A stretch of DNA of 64,000 bases from Streptococcus infantis SPAR10 (GCF_000279535.1 NZ_ALCH01000004.1:131501-195500), one strand, 5' to 3'. Positions 10,010 through 19,727 are shown, counted from the stretch's first letter. Notes: generated by a model from the sequence alone, not told the origin. Translations and numbers: made by a program.

Positions 10010-10744
10010 ATGAAACTAGAACAGAAAAATGTCTTTATTACAGGCTCAAGTCGAGGAATTGGTCTTGCCATTGCTCATAAATTTGCCAGCTTGGGAGCCA
10101 ACGTTGTCTTGAATAGTCGTGGTGAGATCTCCGAGGAGCTTCTAGACGAGTTTAAACCATACGGGGTGAAGGTCCTTGCTATTTCTGGTGATGTTTCTGA
10201 TTTTACGGATGCAAAACGAATGGTGGACCAAGCTATTGAAGAGCTAGGTTCGGTTGACGTCCTAGTGAATAACGCCGGGATTACTCAAGACACTCTCATG
10301 CTGAAGATGACAGAAGATGATTTTGAGAAGGTCTTGAAAGTCAATCTAACGGGAGCGTTCAATATGACGCAAGCAGTCTTGAAGCAGATGATAAAAGCTC
10401 GTGAAGGGGCCATTATCAATATGTCCAGTGTCGTTGGTTTGATGGGAAATATCGGTCAAGCGAACTACGCTGCATCTAAGGCTGGTCTAATTGGATTTAC
10501 CAAATCAGTAGCACGTGAGGTAGCCAATCGTAATGTGCGTGTCAATGCCATTGCTCCAGGAATGATTGAATCAGATATGACTGCAGTCCTATCTGATAAG
10601 GTAAAAGATGCTATGTTGGCACAAATTCCGATGAAACAATTTGGTCAAGCTGAGCAAGTGGCAGAGGTCACAGCCTTTCTTGCAAGCCAAGATTATCTAA
10701 CGGGACAAGTCATTGCAATTGATGGTGGACTTACCATGCAATAA
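10010..10744 (+). CDS. fabG: 3-oxoacyl-ACP reductase FabG
   Basis: NADPH-dependent short-chain dehydrogenase for the first reduction of the elongation cycle. The 244-residue product has the cofactor motif TGSSRGIG (11-18), NNAG (87-90) and the catalytic Ser140, Tyr153 and Lys157 (NMSS, ANYAASKAG). Preceded by AAAGGAG; 32 bases after fabD, same operon. Confidence 0.97.
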   Translation: MKLEQKNVFITGSSRGIGLAIAHKFASLGANVVLNSRGEISEELLDEFKPYGVKVLAISGDVSDFTDAKRMVDQAIEELGSVDVLVNNAGITQDTLMLKMTEDDFEKVLKVNLTGAFNMTQAVLKQMIKAREGAIINMSSVVGLMGNIGQANYAASKAGLIGFTKSVAREVANRNVRVNAIAPGMIESDMTAVLSDKVKDAMLAQIPMKQFGQAEQVAEVTAFLASQDYLTGQVIAIDGGLTMQ

Positions 10745-10766
10745 GAGTTAAAATAGAGGTATGAAA

Positions 10767-12002
10767 ATGAAACTAAATCGTGTAGTAGTAACAGGTTATG
10801 GATTAACATCTCCAATTGGGAATACGCCAGAAGAATTTTGGAACAGTTTAAAGAATGGAAAGATTGGAATTTGTGAAATCACCAAGTTTGATCACAGCGC
10901 TTTTGACGTCCATAATGCAGCAGAGATTAATGATTTTCCTTTTGACAAATATTTTGTAAAAAAAGATACCAATCGTTTCGATGATTATTCTTTGTATGCC
11001 TTGTATGCTGCTCAAGAAGCAGTGAACAATGCAAATCTTGACGTAGAAGCGCTTGATAAGGACCGTTTTGGTGTCATCGTTGCATCAGGTATCGGTGGAA
11101 TCAGAGAAATCGAAGACCAAGTCCTTCGACTTCACGAAAAAGGACCAAAACGTGTTAAACCATTAACACTTCCAAAAGCCTTGCCAAATATGGCTGCAGG
11201 AAATGTAGCTATGCGCTTTGGTGCCAATGGTATCTGTAAATCTATCAACACAGCTTGCGCTTCATCAAATGATGCGATCGGAGATGCCTTCCGTTCTATC
11301 AAATTTGGTTTCCAAGATATCATGTTAGTTGGTGGATCAGAATCTTCAATTACTCCATTTGCAATCGCTGGTTTCCAAGCCTTAACAGCTCTTTCAACAA
11401 CAGAGGATCCAACTCGTGCTTCTATTCCATTTGACAAAGACCGTAATGGATTTGTTATGGGTGAAGGATCAGGTATGTTAGTCCTTGAAAGTTTAGAGCA
11501 TGCTGAAAAACGCGGTGCAACTATCCTAGCTGAAGTTGTCGGTTACGGGAATACTTGTGATGCCTACCATATGACTTCACCACATCCAGAAGGCCAAGGT
11601 GCTATTAAAGCTATCAAACTTGCTTTGGAGGAAGCTGAAATCACACCAGACCAAGTAGCTTATGTCAATGCTCACGGTACATCAACTCCTGCTAATGAAA
11701 AGGGAGAAAGTGGTGCTATCGTAGCGGTTCTTGGTAAGGAAGTACCTGTATCTTCAACCAAGTCATTTACAGGACACTTGCTCGGTGCAGCAGGTGCTGT
11801 TGAGGCTATTGCAACAATCGAAGCAATCCGTAACAACTATGTTCCAATGACAGCTGGAACAACAGAAGTGTCAGACTACATTGAAGCAAACGTTATTTAT
11901 GGACAAGGCTTGGAACATGAAATTCCTTATGCTATCTCAAATACTTTTGGATTTGGTGGGCATAATGCAGTTCTTGCTTTCAAACGTTGGGAGAATAAGT
12001 AA
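10767..12002 (+). CDS. fabF: Beta-ketoacyl-ACP synthase II FabF
   Basis: Main elongating condensing enzyme. Two ATGs lie six bases apart; the GAGG site at 10756-10759 is one base from the first but seven from the second, so ATG 10767 (MKLNRVVV, 411 residues) is chosen. Numbered from there, Cys164 lies in NTACASSND, and the two active-site His lie in NAHGTSTP and KSFTGHLLGAAG. In streptococci it also elongates the cis-3-decenoyl-ACP made by FabM. Confidence 0.97.
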   Translation: MKLNRVVVTGYGLTSPIGNTPEEFWNSLKNGKIGICEITKFDHSAFDVHNAAEINDFPFDKYFVKKDTNRFDDYSLYALYAAQEAVNNANLDVEALDKDRFGVIVASGIGGIREIEDQVLRLHEKGPKRVKPLTLPKALPNMAAGNVAMRFGANGICKSINTACASSNDAIGDAFRSIKFGFQDIMLVGGSESSITPFAIAGFQALTALSTTEDPTRASIPFDKDRNGFVMGEGSGMLVLESLEHAEKRGATILAEVVGYGNTCDAYHMTSPHPEGQGAIKAIKLALEEAEITPDQVAYVNAHGTSTPANEKGESGAIVAVLGKEVPVSSTKSFTGHLLGAAGAVEAIATIEAIRNNYVPMTAGTTEVSDYIEANVIYGQGLEHEIPYAISNTFGFGGHNAVLAFKRWENK

Positions 12003-12004
12003 AA

Positions 12005-12484
12005 ATGAATTTAAATGAAATCAAAGACTTGATGGCACAATTTGACCAGTCGAGCTTGAAAGAATTTTCTTATAAGAATGGAACGGACGAGTTGGTATTC
12101 AGTAAGAATGAAGCAAAACTTGTTGCAGAAACAATTCCAGCACCTCAACCAGTAGTTCCAGCAGCTGTACCTACAGTTGCACCACAAGCTCCAACTACAC
12201 CAGCTGTAGAAGCAGTTTCAGAAACAAGCGCTAGTGAATCTGTAGCTGAGGGGGACCTTGTAGAAAGTCCACTTGTCGGTGTTGCTTACTTGGCTGCCGG
12301 ACCAGACAAACCTAATTTTGTTTCAGTCGGTGATACTGTTAAAAAAGGTCAAACCTTGGTCATCATTGAAGCTATGAAAGTTATGAATGAAATTCCAGCA
12401 CCTAAAGACGGTGTCGTAACAGAAATTCTTGTTGAAAATGAAGAAATGGTTGAGTTTGGGAAAGGCTTGGTACGTATCAAATGA
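12005..12484 (+). CDS. accB: Biotin carboxyl carrier protein of acetyl-CoA carboxylase
   Basis: Carries biotin between the AccC and AccAD half-reactions. The 159-residue protein has an N-terminal domain, an Ala/Pro/Val/Thr-rich flexible linker (about residues 40-82) and a C-terminal biotinyl domain with the acceptor Lys125 in EAMKVMNE. It starts two bases after fabF and overlaps the fabZ start by 4 bases. Confidence 0.97.
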   Translation: MNLNEIKDLMAQFDQSSLKEFSYKNGTDELVFSKNEAKLVAETIPAPQPVVPAAVPTVAPQAPTTPAVEAVSETSASESVAEGDLVESPLVGVAYLAAGPDKPNFVSVGDTVKKGQTLVIIEAMKVMNEIPAPKDGVVTEILVENEEMVEFGKGLVRIK

Positions 12485-12903
12485 TTGATATTCAAGGAAT
12501 TAAAGAAGCTTTGCCACACCGTTATCCCATGCTCTTAGTAGATCGTGTCTTAGAAGTTAGTGAAGATACAATTGTTGCCATTAAAAATGTGACGATTAAC
12601 GAACCTTTCTTCAATGGTCATTTTCCTCAATACCCAGTTATGCCTGGAGTCCTCATTATGGAAGCCTTGGCTCAGACAGCAGGTGTTTTGGAATTGTCTA
12701 AACCTGAAAACAAAGGGAAACTTGTCTTCTATGCTGGCATGGATAAGGTTAAGTTTAAGAAACAAGTTGTTCCTGGTGACCAGCTTGTCATGACAGCAAC
12801 TTTTGTCAAACGTCGTGGCACAATCGCCGTAGTAGAAGCGAAGGCAGAAGTAGATGGTAAGCTTGCAGCAAGCGGTACTCTGACCTTTGCTATTGGAAAC
12901 TAG
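12481..12903 (+). CDS. fabZ: 3-hydroxyacyl-ACP dehydratase FabZ
   Basis: Hot-dog-fold dehydratase forming trans-2-enoyl-ACP. 140 residues; catalytic His47 ([12 protein letters not shown]) and Glu61 (MEALAQ). ATGA overlap with accB implies translational coupling. It competes with FabM for supply of saturated versus unsaturated chains. Confidence 0.97.
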   Translation: MIDIQGIKEALPHRYPMLLVDRVLEVSEDTIVAIKNVTINEPFFNGHFPQYPVMPGVLIMEALAQTAGVLELSKPENKGKLVFYAGMDKVKFKKQVVPGDQLVMTATFVKRRGTIAVVEAKAEVDGKLAASGTLTFAIGN

Positions 12904-12914
12904 GGAGGTTTTCC

Positions 12915-14282
12915 ATGTTTCGTAAGATTTTAATTGCCAATCGTGGTGAGATTGCTGTTCGTATTATTCGTGCGGCACGAGAGTTAGGAATCGCAACAGT
13001 CGCTGTCTATTCGACTGCTGACAAGGAAGCTCTCCACACGCTTTTGGCTGATGAGGCTATCTGTATCGGCCCTGGAAAGGCTACAGAATCTTATCTGAAC
13101 ATCAATGCCATCCTATCAGCTGCGGTCTTGACTGAAGCTGAAGCTATTCACCCTGGATTTGGTTTTTTAAGTGAAAATTCCAAATTTGCAACTATGTGTG
13201 AAGAAGTCGGTATCAAATTTATCGGGCCATCAGCTCGAGTAATGGATGTCATGGGAGATAAAATTAACGCCCGTGCTCAAATGATTAAGGCTAATGTGCC
13301 TGTCATTCCAGGATCAGATGGAGAAGTCCATACTGCAGAAGAGGCTCTGGCTATTGCCGAAAAAATTGGTTATCCAGTTATGCTGAAAGCTTCAGCTGGA
13401 GGTGGTGGTAAAGGAATTCGTAAGGTTGAAAAGGCAGAAGACCTTGTATCAGCCTTTGAAACAGCCTCTAGTGAAGCCAAAGCAAACTTTGGAAATGGGG
13501 CTATGTACCTCGAGCGTGTGATTTATCCTGCTCGCCACATTGAGGTACAGATTCTTGCTGACCAGATGGGACATGTGATTCACCTAGGTGAGCGCGACTG
13601 TTCGCTTCAGCGGAATAACCAAAAGGTTTTAGAAGAAAGTCCTTCGATTGCTATTGGGAAAACACTGCGTAATGAAATTGGTGCTGCAGCAGTCCGTGCA
13701 GCGGAATCTGTTGGTTATGAAAATGCTGGGACCATCGAATTTCTACTAGATGAAGCAACTGGGAAATTCTACTTTATGGAGATGAATACTCGTGTCCAAG
13801 TAGAACATCCAGTAACCGAATTTGTTTCTGGTGTGGATATTGTCAAGGAACAAATCCGTATTGCGTCAGGTCAACCTTTGACTCTGAAGCAAGAAGACAT
13901 TGTTCTAAAAGGACATGCTATTGAGTGCCGTATCAACGCAGAAAACCCAGCCTTTAATTTTGCACCGAGTCCAGGTAAGATCACTAATCTTTATCTACCA
14001 AGCGGTGGTGTTGGCTTGCGTGTTGACTCTGCAGTTTATCCAGGGTATACCATTCCACCATACTATGATAGTATGATTGCTAAAATTATTGTTCATGGTG
14101 AAAATCGTTTTGATGCACTCATGAAAATGCAAAGAGCTCTTTATGAACTCGAAATTGAAGGGGTCGTCACCAATGCTGATTTTCAACTCGATTTGATTTC
14201 AGATCGTCGTGTGATAGCAGGGGACTACGATACTTCATTCTTGATGGAAACTTTCTTACCACAATATCAAGAAAAAGAATAA
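12915..14282 (+). CDS. accC: Biotin carboxylase subunit of acetyl-CoA carboxylase
   Basis: ATP-grasp enzyme that carboxylates the biotin on AccB. The 455-residue product starts MFRKILIANRGEIAVRI, has the glycine-rich loop ASAGGGGKGIRKV (near residue 160), and MEMNTRVQVEHPVTE (near 290) carrying the metal and bicarbonate residues. 11 bases after fabZ with GGGAGG. Confidence 0.98.
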   Translation: MFRKILIANRGEIAVRIIRAARELGIATVAVYSTADKEALHTLLADEAICIGPGKATESYLNINAILSAAVLTEAEAIHPGFGFLSENSKFATMCEEVGIKFIGPSARVMDVMGDKINARAQMIKANVPVIPGSDGEVHTAEEALAIAEKIGYPVMLKASAGGGGKGIRKVEKAEDLVSAFETASSEAKANFGNGAMYLERVIYPARHIEVQILADQMGHVIHLGERDCSLQRNNQKVLEESPSIAIGKTLRNEIGAAAVRAAESVGYENAGTIEFLLDEATGKFYFMEMNTRVQVEHPVTEFVSGVDIVKEQIRIASGQPLTLKQEDIVLKGHAIECRINAENPAFNFAPSPGKITNLYLPSGGVGLRVDSAVYPGYTIPPYYDSMIAKIIVHGENRFDALMKMQRALYELEIEGVVTNADFQLDLISDRRVIAGDYDTSFLMETFLPQYQEKE

Positions 14283-14314
14283 TATAAAAAGTATGAGACT
14301 GAAAAGGGGGATGT

Positions 14315-15178
14315 ATGGCTCTATTTAGTAAAAAAGATAAATATATACGAATTAATCCCAATCGTTCACTTAGAGAAAAGCCCCAAGCCAAGCCTGAGGT
14401 TCCAGACGAACTCTTCTCAAAATGTCCAGGTTGTAAACATACCATTTACCAAAAGGATTTGGGGAGTGACCGTATTTGTCCTCACTGTGGCTATACCTTC
14501 CGTATTTCAGCTCAAGAGCGTCTTGCTTTAACCATTGACATGGGAAGCTTCCTAGAGATGTTTACAGGAATTGAGACACAAGATCCATTGGAATTTCCAG
14601 GCTACCAGAAAAAATTAGCCTCTATGCGTGAAAAAACAGGTCTTGATGAGGCTGTTGTTACAGGAACTGCTTTGATTAAGGGTGAAAAAGTTGCTCTTGG
14701 AATCATGGATTCTAACTTTATCATGGCGTCTATGGGAACAGTAGTTGGTGAAAAAATCACTCGTTTGTTTGAATACGCGACAGCTGAAAAATTACCAGTC
14801 GTCTTGTTTACAGCATCTGGTGGAGCACGTATGCAAGAAGGAATCATGAGTTTGATGCAGATGGCTAAAATCTCTGCAGCAGTCAAACGTCATTCCAATG
14901 CAGGTCTCTTTTACCTAACAATCCTTACTGATCCAACAACTGGTGGTGTTACAGCTTCCTTTGCTATGGAAGGGGATATTATCTTGGCAGAGCCTCAAAG
15001 TTTAGTAGGATTTGCTGGACGTCGTGTCATTGAAAATACCGTAAGGGAAGATTTGCCAGAGGATTTCCAGAAGGCAGAGTTTTTGTTAGAACATGGATTT
15101 GTGGATGCGATTGTTAAACGGAGAGAATTGCCAGATATGATTGCTCGATTAGTAAGGTTACATAAGGGGGATTGTTGA
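14315..15178 (+). CDS. accD: Acetyl-CoA carboxylase carboxyltransferase subunit beta
   Basis: Zinc-ribbon beta subunit that transfers the carboxyl group to acetyl-CoA. The four Zn ligands are Cys37, Cys40, Cys55 and Cys58 (CPGC and CPHC). Crotonase-fold core with [15 protein letters not shown] 14315 is used; a closer out-of-frame ATG at 14311 directly follows the GGGGG. The stop overlaps accA by one base. Confidence 0.97.
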   Translation: MALFSKKDKYIRINPNRSLREKPQAKPEVPDELFSKCPGCKHTIYQKDLGSDRICPHCGYTFRISAQERLALTIDMGSFLEMFTGIETQDPLEFPGYQKKLASMREKTGLDEAVVTGTALIKGEKVALGIMDSNFIMASMGTVVGEKITRLFEYATAEKLPVVLFTASGGARMQEGIMSLMQMAKISAAVKRHSNAGLFYLTILTDPTTGGVTASFAMEGDIILAEPQSLVGFAGRRVIENTVREDLPEDFQKAEFLLEHGFVDAIVKRRELPDMIARLVRLHKGDC

Positions 15179-15945
15179 TGAATATTGCAAAAATCGTCAG
15201 AGAAGCACGTGAACAAACCCGCTTAACTGCCTTGGACTTCGCAACAGGAATATTTGATGACTTTGTAGAGCTACATGGTGATCGCTCTTTCCGAGATGAT
15301 GGTGCTGTTATTGGTGGTATCGGTTGGTTGGGAGACCAAGCAGTAACTGTTGTTGGAATTCAAAAAGGTAAAAGCTTACAGGATAATCTTAACCGTAACT
15401 TTGGACAACCTCATCCTGAAGGTTATCGAAAAGCCCTTCGCTTGATGAAGCAGGCTGAAAAATTTGGCCGTCCTGTTGTAACTTTTATCAACACGGCTGG
15501 TGCCTATCCTGGTGTCGGAGCAGAAGAGCGTGGGCAAGGTGAAGCTATTGCCCGTAACCTCATGGAGATGAGCGATCTTAAGGTGCCAATTATTGCCATT
15601 ATTATCGGTGAAGGTGGCTCAGGAGGGGCTTTAGCTCTTGCAGTAGCTGACCGTGTTTGGATGTTAGAAAACTCGATCTATGCAGTTCTCAGTCCTGAAG
15701 GCTTTGCGTCTATTCTATGGAAGGATGGCAGTCGTGCTATGGAAGCTGCTGAGTTGATGAAAATTACTTCATTCGAATTGCTAGATATGAAAATTGTTGA
15801 TAAGGTTATCTCTGAGGTAGGTCTATCAAGTAAAGATCTGATCAAGCAAGTCAAAGAACAACTCCGAGCAGAACTTGATGAACTTGGTAAACTGCCACTA
15901 GAGCAGCTCATTGAGGAACGTTACCAACGCTTTAGAAAATATTAA
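15178..15945 (+). CDS. accA: Acetyl-CoA carboxylase carboxyltransferase subunit alpha
   Basis: Partner of AccD. 255 residues beginning [12 protein letters not shown], with [18 protein letters not shown] and [14 protein letters not shown], typical of the alpha subunit. The frame opens six bases earlier with TTG codons, but TGATG overlap with accD and the AAGGGGG site make ATG 15178 the start. Last gene of the fab/acc cluster; a terminator follows. Confidence 0.97.
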   Translation: MNIAKIVREAREQTRLTALDFATGIFDDFVELHGDRSFRDDGAVIGGIGWLGDQAVTVVGIQKGKSLQDNLNRNFGQPHPEGYRKALRLMKQAEKFGRPVVTFINTAGAYPGVGAEERGQGEAIARNLMEMSDLKVPIIAIIIGEGGSGGALALAVADRVWMLENSIYAVLSPEGFASILWKDGSRAMEAAELMKITSFELLDMKIVDKVISEVGLSSKDLIKQVKEQLRAELDELGKLPLEQLIEERYQRFRKY

Positions 15946-15950
15946 AAAGT

Positions 15951-15984
15951 AAGCTAGGACTAAGATATAGTTCTAGCTTTTTCG
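15951..15984 (+). terminator. Terminator of the fab/acc cluster
   Basis: 12-bp stem AAGCTAGGACTA (15951-15962) with TAGTTCTAGCTT (15968-15979), one G-T pair, then a T tract. Confidence 0.88.
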
Positions 15985-16014
15985 ATTCTATAAAATACAT
16001 TTCAGTATGAAAAA

Positions 16015-16043
16015 TTGACTCTTGTAAAAATATCTGTTAATAT
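16015..16043 (+). promoter_or_regulatory. Promoter of the CPBP-family gene
   Basis: TTGACT (16015-16020), 17 bases, TAATAT (16038-16043); about 55 bases before the start codon. Confidence 0.65.
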
Positions 16044-16098
16044 AACAAGGGATGCGTGTGCTATAAAAATAAGTCAACAAACATTTTTGGGAGTGAGT

Positions 16099-16824
16099 AT
16101 GAAAAAACTAGGGCATTTGGGAATCTATACATTACTGGTATTCCTATCAATTTATCTACTAGATTTCAGTAGTCTTTATCTGGCTAAGATGTTTGTCTGG
16201 GGTATGGATGGCTATTCTATTATTGTAGCAGTAGAGCAACTAGCTCTTTTAGGGCTATTTATCTATTGGCTTAAAAAGAAAAAAATGCTCTATATTTTTG
16301 AGAAAAGGGGCTCGAAAAAATCCAGATTCTTTTACCTTGTAGTTAGTCTAGTGGCTACTTATTTTGTCCGTCAGTTGTTAAGTGCTTTTTACTTACAGTT
16401 TAGTCGCTTCATTAATAACAACTATATCTTTGAAGACCTTCTTTCGGTCCTATCCTTCAGTGAGCAATCTACTATTTTAACGACTTGCTTCTCTTTTATC
16501 TCCGTTGTCATTTTGGGGCCTATATTGGAGGAGATTGTTCATAGGGGATATTTTATGAACACCTTCTTTCCCCAGTCCAAATACTACTTGGATGTCATCT
16601 TATCAGCTCTTATATTTGGGCTCAGTCATTTGGTATTGTCCCATCGCGACCCCATCAGTTTGATGGTTTATAGTTTTTCCGGTCTTTTCTTTGCTTTAGT
16701 TTACCGATGGACAAAGAATCTAAAAATCACCATCCTGTGCCATAGTTTTATTAACTTTCTCATTCATGCAGATTTCATCTGGTTGTTGCTTTCTAATTTA
16801 ATCTATAATCGTTTTTTTAGATAG
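16099..16824 (+). CDS. CPBP-family (Abi/CAAX-like) membrane protein
   Basis: 241-residue polytopic membrane protein with the three motifs of the CPBP (CaaX protease and bacteriocin-processing) glutamic-type intramembrane protease family: EEIVHRG (near 156), FGLSHLV (near 190) and HSFINF (near 228). The frame is open farther upstream, but ATG 16099 has a GGGAGTGAG ribosome site and gives a normal N-terminal membrane segment. In streptococci such proteins are often linked to bacteriocin immunity or membrane protein maturation; no bacteriocin gene is adjacent, so the substrate is unknown. It stands alone with its own promoter and terminator. Confidence 0.85.
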   Translation: MKKLGHLGIYTLLVFLSIYLLDFSSLYLAKMFVWGMDGYSIIVAVEQLALLGLFIYWLKKKKMLYIFEKRGSKKSRFFYLVVSLVATYFVRQLLSAFYLQFSRFINNNYIFEDLLSVLSFSEQSTILTTCFSFISVVILGPILEEIVHRGYFMNTFFPQSKYYLDVILSALIFGLSHLVLSHRDPISLMVYSFSGLFFALVYRWTKNLKITILCHSFINFLIHADFIWLLLSNLIYNRFFR

Positions 16825-16841
16825 CATTTGAGGAGACAAAT

Positions 16842-16873
16842 AAAAAGTGTTTGATATCTATCAAACACTTTTT
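16842..16873. terminator. Bidirectional terminator between the CPBP gene and nusB
   Basis: AAAAAGTGTTTGATA (16842-16856) pairs with TATCAAACACTTTTT (16859-16873); A and T flanks let it serve both convergent units. Confidence 0.88.
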
Positions 16874-16877
16874 ATAT

Positions 16878-17300
16878 TTAATTTTCTTCAGTTACAAATT
16901 GACTGAGCAGTCCGTTAATGAAACGGGCTGATTTTTGATCTGAAAAGCTTTTTGCAAGTTCAATAGCTTCATTCACAGCTACAAGTTGAGGAGTATCAAA
17001 GGAAGTGATTTCGAAAACTCCTAAACGCAATAAATTCTTTTCAACTAAGGTTAAACGTTCAATCGTCCAACCAGACTTTAAATGCTGAGTGATTTGTTTG
17101 TCTAGTTCCTCTTTTTGAGCTTGAACACCAGATACAAGATCGATTAGGAAGCTAGGGAGTTTTACCTCGTCGTCTTCTCGATCATGAGTATAAGCGAAGC
17201 GACAAGCAGTTTCAATATCAGAACCATATTCAAGACTCATCAGTGCTTGGAAAGCACATTTTCGTAGTTCGCGTCTAGATTCTAATAATGGACTAGTCAT
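16878..17300 (-). CDS. nusB: Transcription antitermination factor NusB
   Basis: 140-residue all-helical RNA-binding protein that, with NusE/S10, acts in rRNA antitermination. Begins MTSPLLESRRELRKCAFQAL; the helical core ends with FINGLLSQF. A longer frame reaches 17318, but the usual NusB start is at 17300, overlapping the yqhY-like gene by 8 bases. Last gene of an efp-yqhY-nusB unit. Confidence 0.96.
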   Translation of the reverse strand: MTSPLLESRRELRKCAFQALMSLEYGSDIETACRFAYTHDREDDEVKLPSFLIDLVSGVQAQKEELDKQITQHLKSGWTIERLTLVEKNLLRLGVFEITSFDTPQLVAVNEAIELAKSFSDQKSARFINGLLSQFVTEEN

Positions 17301-17682
17301 TGAGGAAGTCCTCATCAAACAAATCTTTTAATGCTGGTTTTGGTGTTTTATCTGGTGCAATACCAGCAACGTGAATATTCACAGCATTGAGTTCAACATC
17401 AGCCATATTACGAACGGCATCTTTGACAGCTTTTTGAATAGCCATTGCAACCTTAGGAACCTTGACACCATACTCAAGATAGAGATAGATATCAGCTATT
17501 AGTTCTTCTTCAGATTCTTTTAGATAGACGCCACGGCCGAGTGAAAGTTTTGAAAGGGTGTCAGACACTGATTTGTTTGAAAAAGAGTGGACACCATCAA
17601 CTTTAGCTGTAGCGATTGCAATGATTTTTTCAAGTACACGTGGGGCGATAACGATTTCGCCTAATTGTTCTTCAATTCCCAT
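17293..17682 (-). CDS. Asp23/Gls24 family protein (YqhY-like)
   Basis: 129-residue DUF322 protein; starts MGIEEQLGEIVIAPRVLEKIIAIATAKVDGV, the typical Asp23 opening, with YLEYGVKVPKVAMAIQ in the middle. Its place beside nusB matches B. subtilis YqhY, which lies between accC and nusB and has been linked to acetyl-CoA carboxylase control. Here the acc genes end about 1 kb away on the other strand. The envelope-stress name of the family does not fix its job in this organism. Confidence 0.88.
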   Translation of the reverse strand: MGIEEQLGEIVIAPRVLEKIIAIATAKVDGVHSFSNKSVSDTLSKLSLGRGVYLKESEEELIADIYLYLEYGVKVPKVAMAIQKAVKDAVRNMADVELNAVNIHVAGIAPDKTPKPALKDLFDEDFLND

Positions 17683-17703
17683 AGAATGACCTCTTTCTAG
17701 AGA

Positions 17704-18264
17704 TTAGGCACGAGAAACGTAAGTTCCTTCTGCGGTGTTGATAACGAGTTTTTGTCCTGCTTCGATGAAGTCTGGAACGTTAACGACAAGTCCAGTTTCC
17801 ATTGTAGCTGGTTTACCAGAACCGGTAACAGTAGCACCTTTAATAGATGGTTGAGTTTCAGCAACTGTCAATTCAACAGTTGTAGGTACTGTTACACCGA
17901 TTACTTCAGTTCCATAAAATTGAATTTTAACTTCAGAATTTTCAAGGATGTAAAGCAATTCGTTTTCAACATTTACAACAGGAATTTCGTATTGGTCGTA
18001 AGTTTCAGTGTTCATGAAATAAGCTGTATCGTCCATTTTGTACAAGTATTGTGCTGGCACAGTTTCGATAATCGCTTGTTCAAATTTTTCCTCTGGACGG
18101 TAGCTAGTTTCAAATGTTGAACCAGTACGGACATCACGCAATTTCATACGCATGATAGTGTTTCCTTTACCTGGTTTGTGGTGGCTAGCTTCCAAAACGC
18201 GGATCAATTTTCCGTCAGCTGTTTCAAAGGTCATACCAGCCTTTAATTTACTTGCTTCGATCAT
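17704..18264 (-). CDS. efp: Elongation factor P
   Basis: Relieves ribosome stalling at polyproline. 186 residues, full length; the tip loop is [13 protein letters not shown] with candidate modifiable Lys33, and the C-terminal OB domain ends [17 protein letters not shown]. Neither epmA nor other modification genes are nearby. Its own promoter is at 18299-18327. Confidence 0.97.
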   Translation of the reverse strand: MIEASKLKAGMTFETADGKLIRVLEASHHKPGKGNTIMRMKLRDVRTGSTFETSYRPEEKFEQAIIETVPAQYLYKMDDTAYFMNTETYDQYEIPVVNVENELLYILENSEVKIQFYGTEVIGVTVPTTVELTVAETQPSIKGATVTGSGKPATMETGLVVNVPDFIEAGQKLVINTAEGTYVSRA

Positions 18265-18298
18265 GTTTTTACCTCTTTAATAAAATAATTTACTCTTT

Positions 18299-18327
18299 AT
18301 TGTATCATAAGTCGTAAGATTTCTCAA
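18299..18327 (-). promoter_or_regulatory. Promoter of efp-yqhY-nusB
   Basis: Minus strand TTGAGA (18322-18327), 17 bases, TACAAT (18299-18304) with an extended TG. It separates efp from the upstream SPFH module. Confidence 0.75.
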
Positions 18328-18344
18328 ATATCAGGGAAGTGAAA

Positions 18345-19727
18345 TTAGTTGACAGGAACGATGTTTCCTTCTTCGTCTTTGGTTACCAATACGTACTTAC
18401 CATCGACTTCGATGTAGAAGTTTTTATTAGCGGTTTGTTTAGAGTTGGTAGTTTGTTCAGGACTAGTAGATTCCTGTGCAGAACTTGTTGCTTCTTGAGT
18501 TGTAGATTCTTGTGCAGGAGTTGTCATTTCTGGATTAGTAGATTCTACTGAGTTAGCGGTTTGTTCAGGGCTAACAGTCTCTACTGGGCTAGCAACTTGC
18601 TCAGGACTTGCAGTTTGTACCGGAGTAAATGCTTGGTTTGGATCAGCGGGTTGTACTGGGGGAACAGTTTGATTTGGGTTAACAGGTTGAGCTTGTTGGG
18701 TGAGTTGGCCACCGAGAGTTTGACCGAGATTCATACCCATAAACATGTTCATACCATTGCCATTACCTTCGTTATTAGCTGCAGCAATAAGAGCTTCGTT
18801 ACGAGCACGACGTTCTTCAATTTCGATGGTATTGTATTTCATAGCAACGAGTTCGCTATCAAGTTTACGAACAAGTTCCAAGCTTTCTTGGTCGTAGCTC
18901 AAATCCTCAAGAAGGATATTGGTTGCTTCAATACCGTAAAGACCAGTCCATACCTTGTTGACTTCTTGTTTAGCGATTTCATTGAAGGTATCTTGATTAG
19001 CATTTAGGCTATAGATATCAACTCGGTACTCATTAGTAAATTTGGCAATTGCGATCGCAATTTTAGGAGAAATATTTTGTCGAAGAGTTCCTTGAGCAAT
19101 ATCTTGGAGTGTAAATGGTTTATGTTCGTCAATTTGTTGACTGATCGAGCTAACGTAGAAAAGTACTGGGTCAGAAATCTTGATATCAAACAAACCATAG
19201 AAACGGATATTGAGCAATTGTTGGTAACGTTCACTGAAGTATTCTACAGCGTTTTGTGTACCAAATTTATTACCCGCAATCGGTTGGACACGGACAAAGA
19301 TGATTTCTTGTTGAGTAACGACTTGACCAGCGAATGAAAAGCGGTGCTTGAAGTTTTCCCAAGTTCCTCTTATTCCACCTTTTTCTAGAAGCCAAGCGTT
19401 GTCGCCAGAGCGCCATTCATGGCTACCAGCTTCTAAGACATCACCAAGGAAAGTACCATTATTTACAAGGATAGCAACATAACCTTGTGGCACAATTACG
19501 ACAGAACCATCTGTTAAAAGTCCTGTATGTTGATTACCTTGTCTAGAAACTCCGTCAGGGTCTTTTGTAAGAAGAATTCCTTTAACAGCTAATGCTTCTG
19601 ATGATACGTGTTCGGGAAGTACAACGGCTTCCTTAAATTTACTGTCATTAAAACTATTAATACCAGCAGTTTTGGCAACATCAACAACTCCCTTAATTTG
19701 CTCTTTGGCCATACGAATAAATCCCAT
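18345..19727 (-). CDS. SPFH-domain protein with repeat-containing tail (YdjI-like)
   Basis: 460 residues. Residues 1 to about 315 form an SPFH/band-7-like domain of the soluble YdjI / virion-core type: VPQGYVAILVNNGTFL, then LLNIRFYGLFDIKISDP, then a coiled-coil ending ERRARNEALIAAANN. A Gly/Asn/Met stretch follows (about 318-345), then seven 12-residue repeats (348-431) rich in Pro, Glu, Gln, Thr and Ser, then a short ordered tail FYIEVDGKYVLVTKDEEG. No signal peptide or membrane helix. In B. subtilis, YdjI works with the phage-shock protein PspA; no pspA is seen here. It starts 9 bases after the Tim44-like gene with AGGAGGAA, so the two are coupled. Function unknown. Confidence 0.85.
   Translation of the reverse strand: MGFIRMAKEQIKGVVDVAKTAGINSFNDSKFKEAVVLPEHVSSEALAVKGILLTKDPDGVSRQGNQHTGLLTDGSVVIVPQGYVAILVNNGTFLGDVLEAGSHEWRSGDNAWLLEKGGIRGTWENFKHRFSFAGQVVTQQEIIFVRVQPIAGNKFGTQNAVEYFSERYQQLLNIRFYGLFDIKISDPVLFYVSSISQQIDEHKPFTLQDIAQGTLRQNISPKIAIAIAKFTNEYRVDIYSLNANQDTFNEIAKQEVNKVWTGLYGIEATNILLEDLSYDQESLELVRKLDSELVAMKYNTIEIEERRARNEALIAAANNEGNGNGMNMFMGMNLGQTLGGQLTQQAQPVNPNQTVPPVQPADPNQAFTPVQTASPEQVASPVETVSPEQTANSVESTNPEMTTPAQESTTQEATSSAQESTSPEQTTNSKQTANKNFYIEVDGKYVLVTKDEEGNIVPVN
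18435..18686 (-). repeat. Seven tandem 36-bp coding repeats in the SPFH gene
   Basis: Codons 348-431 are seven consecutive 12-residue units without gaps. Examples are PVNPNQTVPPVQ, TASPEQVASPVE and STSPEQTTNSKQ; the loose pattern is S/T-x-x-P-E/N-Q-x-x-x-S/P-V/A-Q/E. Units are diverged in DNA, so this is an old array. Confidence 0.85.

Noticed and set aside
18435-18686. 36-bp periodicity considered as CRISPR
   Set aside because: Repeats are contiguous, diverged and in frame; no spacers and no cas genes.
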